From contig NZ_JABAIJ010000011.1 in assembly GCF_012641435.1 (NCBI RefSeq), positions 124,001 to 188,000 of the forward strand: a stretch of 64,000 nt of DNA, read 5' to 3'. The notes beneath the pieces are model-generated. The model was given only the letters and a program-made list of their open reading frames with translations, was not told the DNA's origin and did not search any database. Position numbers and translations under genes: made by a program. Source of the DNA: Rhizobium sp. P38BS-XIX. GTDB taxonomy: Bacteria > Pseudomonadota > Alphaproteobacteria > Rhizobiales > Rhizobiaceae. Each line of letters begins with the position of its first letter. Within the stretch, counting starts at the first letter, position 1. Of the stretch, positions 53,502-61,873 are shown piece after piece.

Positions 53502-53688
53502 GGAGAAACTCCCGTACTTCATTCATGGATGTCGATCACAGATCAGGCGACAGCGAGCAATGTGGGGGCAGAACACCGGCTACGGATTACCGACTATTCA
53601 ATGCTGAGTGGAGTTTTCGGAGTTCTTAACAACAGAGAGAAGAAGCATTGGTGGTCTCATGCCCTGCGATGTTTTAGTCCACCCCTTG

Positions 53689-54386
53689 CTAGGCTCTGGT
53701 GACAAAGTACGGCAGCCAGATTTTAGCGGCGGCGAATGCAAGGAATGCCGAGAGGGATTTTCGGGTCTTATCGTATCGTGTCGCGACTCGACGGAACTAT
53801 TTAAGCCGATTGAACATCCGTTCGATGCGGTTTCGATCCTTGTAGGCTCGAAAGTCGCACGGATGCGGGTTCTTCCCGTTAGCCTTCGGAGGAATGACAG
53901 GTCTGATCCCATGGATCAGCAGTTCCTAGCGCAGGAAATTGCCGTCATACCCTTTGTCGGAGAGAAGTAACCTCGGTTTGCGACAGGTATTGCCAGTAGA
54001 TCGGGAACGGCACTGTAATCCGAAGCCTCTCCGCCGGTCAGGATAAAGCCGAGAGGGCGTCCCTGACCGTCTGCGCGGGCGTGGATCTTCGTCGTAAAGC
54101 CGCCGCGTAATCGACCAAAAGCCTCCTGGTAAGCCCCTTTTAGCGCCCGCAGCTTGAGAGTGGCCACGAACAGTGGTGCTATCGATCATGTGTTGCCAGT
54201 CGTCCGCCAGCCCCAATTCCACGGGGTCTCAAGGAGGGCGTCCCACACGCCTTTTTCAGCCGAGCGACGGAAGCGCACGTAAACTGAATTCCACTTGCCG
54301 TAGCGCTCATGAAATCGCGCCAAGGGCACCCAACCCGGAGCTCGGCAATAGCGCCTCAATGATCCTCTATTTCGCGTCGCCAACAT
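53689..54386 (-). pseudogene. IS5-family (IS427 group-like) transposase, degraded
   Basis: Family blocks appear in several frames: HERYGKWNSVYVRFRR, then ADDWQHMIDSTTVRGHSQAAGAKRG, then GRLRGGFTTKIHARADGQGRP, LTGGEASDY, and last KDRNRIERMFNRLK, RRVATRYDK and a terminal YFVTRA. A stop codon interrupts the frame in the ERMFNRLK-FRRVA region. Sequence between the LLP block and HERYGKW is missing. The gene is dead and is a different copy type from the one at 49.5-50.3 kb. Confidence 0.8.
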
Positions 54387-54478
54387 CGCCTCTTGTCAAG
54401 ACCGCCTCCTAAAAGGAAGGCTTGAATCATTTTTTCGGTGGGATACGAATCATTAGATTGCTAGCGTTTGAAAGAACG

Positions 54479-54874
54479 ATGCAAAAGTTACCCGAGACAG
54501 CTATGGTTCGCAACGAAACGCCTTCGCCACAATATCTTCCTCCGTATGCGTGTTTCCAGTGCCGGAAGAGCTTTAGGCGAGCATCACGGCCCGATGCGGT
54601 CTTGGCCTGCCCTAACTGTGGCGGACCAAGCATCGGTCTCAATCGCAAATTCAAAGCCCCGAAAATGTCAGACATCAAACAGTGGGATAAAGTCGAAAGG
54701 CTGGTGCGATACGGGTTCTTCTTTGAAAGCGTGGGGGAGGCTTACCCAGCAGAGCTTGGTGAGGTCGATGCATTCGCGAAAAGGCACTCCGAGTATCTCC
54801 TACGTCAACGCGAACGACACACCGATACATTTGCCGAAATCGAAGCAGCGTTTAATATGCGGCCAGCTCGTTGA
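54479..54874 (+). CDS. Zinc-ribbon hypothetical protein
   Basis: A 131-residue protein. A CxxC pair in YACFQCRKSF and a second in LACPNCGG (about residues 24-50) form a likely zinc ribbon; the second half is helical and charged (HSEYLLRQRERHTDTFAEIEAAF). The family is not recognised. An upstream in-frame ATG at 54422 is possible, but the start at 54479 gives the domain at a normal distance. Its stop abuts the right inverted repeat of the IS5-like remnant, so it may have travelled with that element. Confidence 0.55.
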   Translation: MQKLPETAMVRNETPSPQYLPPYACFQCRKSFRRASRPDAVLACPNCGGPSIGLNRKFKAPKMSDIKQWDKVERLVRYGFFFESVGEAYPAELGEVDAFAKRHSEYLLRQRERHTDTFAEIEAAFNMRPAR

Positions 54875-54920
54875 ACTTTGTCAACAGAGCCTAGCAGCTC
54901 GCGAACGTCTTTTACGATAT

Positions 54921-55028
54921 TCAGATGAGTGAGCACTTCCTCGCTAACCAAAAGATTGCGCAGCCCAGGATGATGGTCGCTTCAGTGGCCATCATAGAGG
55001 CGATTCTCTGATCGCTCAGCTGAGGCAT
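54921..55028 (-). CDS. Possible small single-pass membrane protein
   Basis: A 35-codon frame just downstream of the lectin-domain gene on the same strand. The peptide has a polar start (MPQLSDQRIAS), one hydrophobic segment (ATIILGCAIFWLA) and a basic end (RKCSLI), the layout of a small membrane protein. The frame stays open upstream to the lectin gene. A ggaaag lies too close to the ATG for a standard ribosome-binding site, so the call is weak. Confidence 0.3.
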   Translation of the reverse strand: MPQLSDQRIASMMATEATIILGCAIFWLARKCSLI

Positions 55029-55083
55029 CTTTCCAATCTTTTCTAAAGCGACGCTTATATCCTCGGGACGTGCGCTCAGCTCG

Positions 55084-55395
55084 TTAACCGATGATCTCGT
55101 AAGCCATCCAGGTTAAAGCAACATAGCTGATTGTTGTGTCAGCCCATGTCCTCACTTCGAGATCAAAAGCAAATGGCGTCACGTTATGCGGTTGAAGGAC
55201 TAGTCTGAGGTTATTGTCCTTAGACGCATCAATTCCTGAGAGGGATGCTGTAACGAAAGGTGTGTGCATAAATTCTCGGTCGAAGACAATGCGTTTCCAA
55301 AACGATCTATCGCCGTTACCTTCCGATAAGGTCCAGCCTTCTTCCGAAGAATAAAGCTCAGTCTTTCCGCCTTGGATGCTGTTTTTAAATAACAT
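55084..55395 (-). CDS. H-type lectin domain protein
   Basis: A 103-residue protein made almost entirely of an H-type lectin (discoidin C-terminal-like) domain. The pattern includes WKRIVFDREF near residue 34, a FVTASLSGID strand, the LQPHNVTPFAFDLEVRTWADT core near 67-87 and a terminal YVALTWMAYEI. Such domains form trimers or hexamers that bind N-acetylgalactosamine or galactose. No signal peptide is visible, so secretion is unclear. It follows the large glycosyltransferase by one base, so the two are coexpressed and it may bind the polysaccharide being made. Assigned by eye. Confidence 0.7.
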   Translation of the reverse strand: MLFKNSIQGGKTELYSSEEGWTLSEGNGDRSFWKRIVFDREFMHTPFVTASLSGIDASKDNNLRLVLQPHNVTPFAFDLEVRTWADTTISYVALTWMAYEIIG

Positions 55396-55396
55396 T

Positions 55397-57826
55397 CTAA
55401 TCTCCGGGGCGGCCTAATCGGCCCTCATTCCGCCCATACTTCAAATAATGCAAAGCGGCGTCCATTCCCGCTGCGGCCACGTCCGGATTGTTCGCTAGAT
55501 ACCACTTTGCATCGAACTCACCGCTTCGCATAAGTTCACGAATTGATTTCCGTATTTTTGCATTGCTATACCAGCCGCCCAGAGGCCATGATAAAGAACG
55601 TTTTTTGCGATTAATCTTGGTAGCCTCTGATCGAGCGTTTCCCTTGTTGGCAGCGCCAGCCGACCGCCAAGCCTCAACGGTCTCTTGTATGCTGGAAAGC
55701 TTCGTATTGGCATCCTTCAGGAGAATATCCTGATGAGCGATCTGACCGCGAAGCATCCGGATATACTGGTCTTTTTGATCTGAGTTTCCGTCCACGCGCA
55801 TCGTACCGATACCTGAGAGTCTGTCGAGCTCAGTGTTATAAGATGCTTCGGAATCTGTCATGATGTTGAGGTCTATCGCCGCATGGCCCGCAGTAAGCAG
55901 TTGCTTGGACCTTATAATTGATAAATTCCGGATGTGCCGATGCCGCGTATTCTCGGCGATCATAGAGCCCGCGCGGCGTCTATAGTAGAAATAGATGTCA
56001 CTTGCGACGATAAACCTTTTCCCGGCCCGAACCGCGCGAGCGTAGAAGTCCCAATCTTCGTAAGAGCTTAGGTATTCGTCATAAGGGAATTCAGCGTATA
56101 GCTCGCGCCTTCCCAAGCTGGTGGCGGTGGAGTATCGATTGGCCATCGTACCGCCGCGAATAGCCTCCCCGATGAATAGCGCATAGTCTATCACTGTCAT
56201 CTCAGAGTTGGAGGATTCTTCGGTCACGAAGGCTGTCTGCGGGACGACCAAAGAGTAGTCTGGATTCTTCAAGAGCGCCCCCACGGCCGTCTCGATGAAA
56301 TCACTTCGGATAAGGTCATCGGAATCGAGTGTAAGAATGAATTCGCCGCGGGCTTGACGAATGCCAAGATTTCTCGCACCTGAAAGACCGACATTGGTCG
56401 GTGCCGAAACAACCCTCACACAGTCGAACTGATCAGCCTGTCGAATCTTGTCGAGGACCATTTGGCTGTGTTGATCTGTAGAGCAATCGTCAACGAGAAC
56501 AATCTCCATATTCGCATACGTTGAGGCGAGGGCAGATTCTAGCGTTCTGTGAATATACCTTCCCATGTTGAAATAAGGCACAACTACCGATACTAGCGGC
56601 GTTCTTTGAGTCTTGACCTCAGACGAGACTTTCGCTTTTCGGTTTGGAAGTTTCATCCAATACGGTTGTTTCGCTGCACTGTGAGACACAGAACGGAGTT
56701 GGAGTTCTGCGCGTTGGCTCCAGGCAAGTTCCAAGCACTCCGCCAGCCCGAGAGACGTGCCATCGAATTTCAAGCAATTAGTACCGTCTTCCCAGATAGT
56801 GGCGTCCGAAAATGCCGGGTTCTCTTTATTCAGTGCTACCCAGCCGCCGTGCATTGATGCTTCATAAGCAGCCAAGCAAAAGCTCTCAAACGGAGACGGA
56901 AATATCGAAATCGATCTTTCAATAATGGATGCTCGCACAGATGAAGGCGCATCGAAAAGGAAGGTGACCCTTTCAGCAAACTTGACCGGAATTTTGTCGG
57001 AAAGCTGTTGACGCAGGTCCTCGTCCGATGGGTGAGCTAAGAACAGGATGTTTCCCGTGTATTCGACATGTGAGCGCATGAATGCTAAGGCGCCATTGAG
57101 GAATACGTCCGGGCGCTTCAGAGCCTGTATCTTGCTGGGAAAACAGATATCCGTAGTGGTTTCAAACCTGATTGATTTAGTCGCCGATTTCATTGGGATG
57201 GGAGGTGCGTCAATTCTGACCGCTGACAACCATTTAGTGGAAAAGCCGAAGTGCTGTTGGGTAGCTCTTGCAATTGAAGCGAGATGAGCGACGACCAGAT
57301 CAGCGTCTAGTAGAGATTTTCGTTCTAGGTCCGCCAGATTCGCCGCTGCGTGACCGCCTATCACCGGCTGGCCCGCGCGTAAGATAGAATCGGTGCTGTG
57401 CAATCGTACCGCGAGCAGGGCTCCCCCAAGATTCCCGAGGAGCTTTTCCTGAATAGCGCAGAACGCCAAACCACCCCAATCAGGAAACTCGATTACATCG
57501 AAAGCATTACCCAGCGCGGCAATGGCTTTTAGTGCTTGCGCAGCTTGATATGATTTATAATGCCAGGGATGGGTCGTAAACGCCCAATCCGGCGGGTTCA
57601 AAGCCGGATCTGTAGTGGTCTGAACTAAGTCCACCGATCTCCATAGTATCGTTTTAGGGAAAATATGCTTGAAGACATTATTGTCTATAGATGAATCTCT
57701 GAGCGCGAGAACGTGAAACTCAACGTCTTCATCTTGGTATTCGACAAGAAGATTGTGGAGCAGAACTCCTATTCCGCCTGTGGAAAAAGGCGAAAGCTCC
57801 GGAGCGACGAAGCAAATCTTTTTCAT
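55397..57826 (-). CDS. Two-domain glycosyltransferase (GT4-like plus GT2) with C-terminal tail motif
   Basis: An 809-residue protein. Residues 1-390 form a GT-B enzyme with an N-terminal GGIGVLLHNLL loop and the GT4 E-x7-E motif (ESFCLAAYE, 314-322). Residues about 410-640 form a GT2 domain with VVVPYFN, DDCSTD near 447 and the DSDD metal site near 501. A short coiled coil follows (about 710-745). The last 44 residues carry the motif WYLANNPDVAAAG and HYLKYGRNEGR. It could add two sugars in turn to a surface glycan. It is cytosolic or peripheral; no membrane helix is seen. Confidence 0.85.
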   Translation of the reverse strand: MKKICFVAPELSPFSTGGIGVLLHNLLVEYQDEDVEFHVLALRDSSIDNNVFKHIFPKTILWRSVDLVQTTTDPALNPPDWAFTTHPWHYKSYQAAQALKAIAALGNAFDVIEFPDWGGLAFCAIQEKLLGNLGGALLAVRLHSTDSILRAGQPVIGGHAAANLADLERKSLLDADLVVAHLASIARATQQHFGFSTKWLSAVRIDAPPIPMKSATKSIRFETTTDICFPSKIQALKRPDVFLNGALAFMRSHVEYTGNILFLAHPSDEDLRQQLSDKIPVKFAERVTFLFDAPSSVRASIIERSISIFPSPFESFCLAAYEASMHGGWVALNKENPAFSDATIWEDGTNCLKFDGTSLGLAECLELAWSQRAELQLRSVSHSAAKQPYWMKLPNRKAKVSSEVKTQRTPLVSVVVPYFNMGRYIHRTLESALASTYANMEIVLVDDCSTDQHSQMVLDKIRQADQFDCVRVVSAPTNVGLSGARNLGIRQARGEFILTLDSDDLIRSDFIETAVGALLKNPDYSLVVPQTAFVTEESSNSEMTVIDYALFIGEAIRGGTMANRYSTATSLGRRELYAEFPYDEYLSSYEDWDFYARAVRAGKRFIVASDIYFYYRRRAGSMIAENTRHRHIRNLSIIRSKQLLTAGHAAIDLNIMTDSEASYNTELDRLSGIGTMRVDGNSDQKDQYIRMLRGQIAHQDILLKDANTKLSSIQETVEAWRSAGAANKGNARSEATKINRKKRSLSWPLGGWYSNAKIRKSIRELMRSGEFDAKWYLANNPDVAAAGMDAALHYLKYGRNEGRLGRPGD

Positions 57827-57877
57827 TAATCAAATACCCTAGATCAGCGATCAATATCTAACTATGATTAGATGTTA

Positions 57878-58540
57878 CTAGACATTCAAGGATGACCGCG
57901 CTTCATCAGCGACATAAATTGAGGTGTATACTGCGCGCGCCTCCATGCGATAATTGCGAGCACTAAGAAACGTGTGTATTGGGGAATTCTCAGGCTCATT
58001 AAGTCTAAATCCTAGATCCTCAATTGCTATTACCTTGGGACGGAAAAGAGACCAGTCGTTTCCACTCAATGCAACATAATCAACATTCTCGATGTCAATA
58101 TTCAGGAAATCGATATCTTGGCCATTAGTGTAGGATGCGAATAATGAGTTCAAAGTAATCATTGCTACATCGACGGTCTCCGTCACTTGGACGTTTTGAC
58201 CCGTCGCGATGCTATCTCGAAAGTTCGGATCGATAGTATTGCTCGATCCCCAATCGTTAAATTTATATAGGGTCGCCATCCCATTTTCACCACCGATCGC
58301 AAAGTTGAGCGCGGTGTCTTCGGGGCGCTCCGCACGGCAGAGGTTAATCATGAAAGGATTGGCATCAACCAAGACGCCGCGCCAGCCACGTTGGTAAAAA
58401 AAATACGTATTGGAAAAAAGAGACGGATGATAACACCCTACGTCGAAATAAAGGCCGCCAGTTTTTTGCTCACCAAACAGAAAGCTTACAATTTGATCTT
58501 CGCCGAAGTGCGAGTAGCAAGTTTTTTGCCCAAGCGTCAT
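57878..58540 (-). CDS. FkbM family methyltransferase
   Basis: A 220-residue protein with the FkbM pattern. The SAM-binding region YFDVGCYHP lies near residue 33, GVLVDANP near 55, and the C-terminal FLNIDIENVDYVAL and VIAIED near 145-175. FkbM enzymes O-methylate sugars or lipids. In a polysaccharide locus it probably methylates a glycan residue. It sits between two glycosyltransferase-like genes on the same strand, with small gaps, and is likely cotranscribed with them. Confidence 0.88.
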   Translation of the reverse strand: MTLGQKTCYSHFGEDQIVSFLFGEQKTGGLYFDVGCYHPSLFSNTYFFYQRGWRGVLVDANPFMINLCRAERPEDTALNFAIGGENGMATLYKFNDWGSSNTIDPNFRDSIATGQNVQVTETVDVAMITLNSLFASYTNGQDIDFLNIDIENVDYVALSGNDWSLFRPKVIAIEDLGFRLNEPENSPIHTFLSARNYRMEARAVYTSIYVADEARSSLNV

Positions 58541-58564
58541 GATGTTTCCCCGTTGTAAATATTG

Positions 58565-59734
58565 TTACAGCCGCAAAAAATCGCGGTATCTGGACAAGCC
58601 TATACGTGTAATATTCAAAGAATAATCGTTCATTAGACCTAGTAGTTCTGTAGGCGGGACCTCTGCTACATTTGAAGCTACCCTCGCCACAGCATCAACA
58701 TCCAGTGGATTATCAACTTCCGTAAGCCGTGCATACGGGTGATTTTCGAGTTCGTCCAGGAAAAGGCGAGCGGTTACGGAGGGCGTACCACAAGCAACCG
58801 CTTCCAGATCAACCATAGGATGGCAATCGATTAGTGTTGCGTTGAAGATTATATCTACGGATGACACAATCTCTAGGTGTGTTTTAACGTCAAACTTGAT
58901 GCTATCTGTAGGCTTTTCAAGCGAGAATAACGGTGTTGTCTCAGCATAATAAAGAATCCTTTTCACTGCCGGTGTGTTCGCTGCAGCCAAGAGGTTTGCA
59001 TGCCAGTTTTTTCGAACGTCCGACCAACTTGGAAGAAACGCTGTGGTGGCGTCCTTAATCGAGAACGGCGCTGAGATCCTTTTATGGTTCCATTTTGGCG
59101 GTAAGTTAAGTAGGAGGGGAATGAAACCGTTAGTAAGAAACTGGCTAGAATTTTGCTTCAAGATATGCGCTCGAGTGACCAATCCATCTTTTTGCAACTT
59201 AAGCCATCGCTGAAACGCCGCGCGCTCATCCTTATAGGCTAGCTGCGCGAAGTTTCCGTGCCATACACAATAAGACTCCAACCCGTTAAAGGCTCCGACT
59301 CGCCTGGCTAGCGTATCCATGTTGGCTGAATATCCGTGCCATACCAGGCGATTGTATCCTTTCCTTTGGACAGTATCGATGATGTTTGCGATCGCGTGAG
59401 GCGATAGAGGCTTCCCCGCGCGAACAGCAAGTTTCGCGCCGGGAAGATTGCCGGCCGCAGCTCTGATACCAAAATATTCCATATGGAAAATATGCAGAGT
59501 GGATGCGAACGAGACATCTTTGTGAGCTAGAAGAGTGTCGCGCTCACTATCAAAGGCATACTCAGCTGTAAACGAAGCTGCGTGCTCGGTTTCCGCTGGC
59601 TCTTTATCCTGTTGTTGATCGCGGGATCCTAAAAAGGCGAGAGCCGCGAGTCGTGATTTGAGGTGTCGATTTTCAATTTCCAGCTCTCGAATTCGCTGGA
59701 CGCTGGATGCTGCATCTGGGGAGATGAAAGTCAC
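58565..59734 (-). CDS. Divergent glycosyltransferase-like protein with N-terminal coiled coil
   Basis: A 389-residue protein not matched to a named family. The first 35 residues form a helical coiled coil (IRELEIENRHLKSRLAALA). The C-terminal half resembles a GT-B donor domain: VDIIFNATLIDCHPMVDLEAVACGTPSVTARL near residue 300 recalls the GT4 E-x7-E region, with only the later glutamate clear. Flanking FkbM and glycosyltransferase genes support a role in glycan assembly. The acceptor and donor are unknown. Confidence 0.6.
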   Translation of the reverse strand: MTFISPDAASSVQRIRELEIENRHLKSRLAALAFLGSRDQQQDKEPAETEHAASFTAEYAFDSERDTLLAHKDVSFASTLHIFHMEYFGIRAAAGNLPGAKLAVRAGKPLSPHAIANIIDTVQRKGYNRLVWHGYSANMDTLARRVGAFNGLESYCVWHGNFAQLAYKDERAAFQRWLKLQKDGLVTRAHILKQNSSQFLTNGFIPLLLNLPPKWNHKRISAPFSIKDATTAFLPSWSDVRKNWHANLLAAANTPAVKRILYYAETTPLFSLEKPTDSIKFDVKTHLEIVSSVDIIFNATLIDCHPMVDLEAVACGTPSVTARLFLDELENHPYARLTEVDNPLDVDAVARVASNVAEVPPTELLGLMNDYSLNITRIGLSRYRDFLRL

Positions 59735-60009
59735 TTTCGTCGATCCGGGCTATTCTGTTGGTCTAAAGTTGGCCCTGATTAAGGCCAATTCTCCTTACGC
59801 AAAAAAAACGATGTCGATACAATCTTTTGATTGTGTTATTGCTGCCACAACACAAGGCTTAATGGATATTTGTGCGCAGAGCGTGTATCCTTTTTGAGTT
59901 CCGCTGTCTATATCGAAGTTGGGTCTTTCAGGCGTGAGTGCCGGTCTGCGATAGTGGCCGCAAGTTTAGAAGCACGCGTGTTAGATAGATGAAGTATTTT
60001 GAGGGTTTC

Positions 60010-61047
60010 ATGACAGTTCTTGTGACTGGAGGTGCTGGATATATAGGCAGCCACATGGTGTGGTCATTAATTGATGCCGGTGAAGCCGTCGTCGTGCTGG
60101 ACAATCTTTCGACCGGATTTCATTGGGCCCTGGCGCGAAAGGCCCGGTTTTATGAGGGTGACATTGCTGACAAATTGCTGCTTCGCACCATTTTTGCCGA
60201 AAACGAAGTTGATGCCATTATTCATTTTGCTGGGTCAGTTGTTGTGCCGGAGTCGGTAGCTAATCCGCTGTCGTATTACGAAAACAACACGGTGAAGTCG
60301 CAGGCGCTAATAGCTGCGGCCGTTGAGGCAGAAGTGCGATATTTCGTCTTTTCGTCGACCGCCGCGGTCTACGGGACGCAAGATGGCAGCGCTCGTGTGG
60401 ATGAGACGGCTCCCTTACGCCCGGAATCTCCTTATGGCACATCGAAGTTGATGACCGAGATGATGCTGCGTGACGCATCTCGTGCTTACAATTTCACTTA
60501 CACCGCCTTGAGGTACTTTAACGTGGCCGGCGCTGATCCTAGAGGACGAACAGGCCAATCGACGGTTGGCGCAACACATCTCATAAAAGTTGCGACCGAA
60601 ACGGCGCTAGGAAAGAGAGGAAGTATTGAAGTTTACGGGACAGATTATCCCACCCATGACGGGACATGTGTGCGTGACTTCATTCATGTCAGTGACCTTA
60701 CTGTAGCTCACCTTATGGCGCTTAGGCGGATGCGTGAGGGAGGTGGTTCGATAGTTGCCAACTGTGGCTATGGCCGAGGGTTTTCGGTTTTAGAAGTCCT
60801 CAATTGCGTCAGAACAGTATCAGGGTACGATTTCAAAGTTCGATATTCCGGTAGGAGAATAGGCGACGCTGTTTCGATTGTATGTAATCCTGCCGTGGCT
60901 CTCAATGAACTTGGTTGGATACCCAAGTATGACAGTCTGGAGTTCATAGTTCGAACAGCTCTTTCCTGGGAGGAGCAGTTAAATCTGAGGAGCATTGAGG
61001 GCGGCCGTGAAGATCATCTGGCTGACAGGAACCTAGGCAACGTCTAA
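60010..61047 (+). CDS. galE: UDP-glucose 4-epimerase
   Basis: A 345-residue extended short-chain dehydrogenase. The NAD-binding GGAGYIGSH lies near residue 8, the catalytic serine in FSSTAAVYG near 118 and the YxxxK pair (YGTSK) near 145. GalE-specific RDFIHVSDL lies near 225. It interconverts UDP-glucose and UDP-galactose, supplying galactose for the polysaccharide. The ATG at 60010 is chosen because it begins the MTVLVTGG strand and has gaggg upstream; an in-frame ATG 21 bases earlier is less likely. It is the only plus-strand gene in the island and overlaps the convergent permease gene by 15 bases. Confidence 0.92.
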   Translation: MTVLVTGGAGYIGSHMVWSLIDAGEAVVVLDNLSTGFHWALARKARFYEGDIADKLLLRTIFAENEVDAIIHFAGSVVVPESVANPLSYYENNTVKSQALIAAAVEAEVRYFVFSSTAAVYGTQDGSARVDETAPLRPESPYGTSKLMTEMMLRDASRAYNFTYTALRYFNVAGADPRGRTGQSTVGATHLIKVATETALGKRGSIEVYGTDYPTHDGTCVRDFIHVSDLTVAHLMALRRMREGGGSIVANCGYGRGFSVLEVLNCVRTVSGYDFKVRYSGRRIGDAVSIVCNPAVALNELGWIPKYDSLEFIVRTALSWEEQLNLRSIEGGREDHLADRNLGNV

Positions 61048-61815
61048 CAGGATTCGTCGGGATAACCTCTCGGAGGCGAGGCCTATAAACAGAGCGCCGA
61101 GAGCAAAAGATAAGACGTACTCGCGGTTCAAGAGTCTGTCGCTGTATCCCTCATAGAAGGCAACTCGCATCCATTCCACGCACTGTAGAACTGGATTGTA
61201 GGCTAGTGGTATCGCAAGTTGATCGGGAAGATTGGGCGGTACAAACAATGCGCCACTTGATATGTAGAAAACAATACCCATTAGAGCGTACGCTGTGGCT
61301 ACGATTGGCAGAAATTGGGTTAGCACGCCCACAATGGTTCCTATGCCTACAGCTAGTAAGACCAGCGCCATAAAAGCGTATGTCGCCTGAAGTGGGTCGT
61401 TGGGATATGGATTTATGCCAAGAGACCCAAAGATGATCCACACCAATGCAATATTTATCGACGCCGCTATCACCTCGAGTAGAGCCCGTCCGAATAGGAT
61501 ATCGGTGACTCTTACGATAGGAAAAGAAAGCATCGAGCTATTCATTAAAAGCGAAAGCGACATAAACCGTGAGATATAGATGAATGTCAATGTGGGAATC
61601 AGGCCTGTAGCAAAAAATAGCATTGGGCTGTCGCCGTATGGCGCCGTGCGACCCGAAATAATGCTTATTATGATTACTATAAAAATGTGCGCGAGAGGCC
61701 ATAACGGTACTAGGGCAAAACCAAGGCCATGGTTGAAGAATCTTGTACGCATATCGCGAAGCATAACAGCCTTCATGACGTTCAGCTTTTGTCTTACTAG
61801 GCCTAACATGCTCAT
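61033..61815 (-). CDS. ABC-2 type polysaccharide export permease (KpsM/Wzm/RkpT-like)
   Basis: A membrane protein of about 260 residues with six hydrophobic helices and the ABC-2 export pattern: an N-terminal amphipathic stretch with LRDMRTRFFNHGLGF, then PLWPLAHIF, and a C-terminal PVLQCVEWMRVAFYEGY. KpsM/Wzm-type permeases export lipid-linked polysaccharide with a separate ATPase (KpsT/Wzt). That ATPase is not in the window. A TTG start at 61848 and an ATG at 61809 are alternatives. It lies 58 bases downstream of the DUF6270-like gene on the same strand. Confidence 0.88.
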   Translation of the reverse strand: MSMLGLVRQKLNVMKAVMLRDMRTRFFNHGLGFALVPLWPLAHIFIVIIISIISGRTAPYGDSPMLFFATGLIPTLTFIYISRFMSLSLLMNSSMLSFPIVRVTDILFGRALLEVIAASINIALVWIIFGSLGINPYPNDPLQATYAFMALVLLAVGIGTIVGVLTQFLPIVATAYALMGIVFYISSGALFVPPNLPDQLAIPLAYNPVLQCVEWMRVAFYEGYSDRLLNREYVLSFALGALFIGLASERLSRRILLDVA

Positions 61816-61873
61816 GCGCTTCTTCTGCTGGTCCAGTGCTAGCGACAATTATAGCTCGGATGTCCTTCGATGA

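Larger units (their letters stand above)
53687..54896 (-). mobile_element. IS5-family remnant plus zinc-ribbon gene bounded by near-perfect inverted repeats
   Basis: Inverted repeats of 22 bases with one mismatch lie at 53687-53708 and 54875-54896; their shared core includes aggctctg and tgacaaagt. The left copy contains the transposase stop codon. The right copy begins one base after the stop codon of the zinc-ribbon gene. A weaker, third end-like sequence (ttgtcaagaccgcct, 54393-54407) lies just before the transposase, where an ordinary IS would end. The span may be one element with a passenger gene or the merged remains of two copies. Confidence 0.6.

Noticed and set aside
53502..53686. 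Search for the right inverted repeat of the IS66 element
   Set aside because: No sequence here matched the region just outside the tnpC stop well enough to define element ends, so only the coding span was reported.
59735..60009. Plus-strand frame overlapping the start of the glycosyltransferase-like gene (59658-59897)
   Set aside because: It is partly antisense to a better-supported gene, lacks a ribosome-binding site and has no recognisable features. The gap most likely holds divergent promoters.
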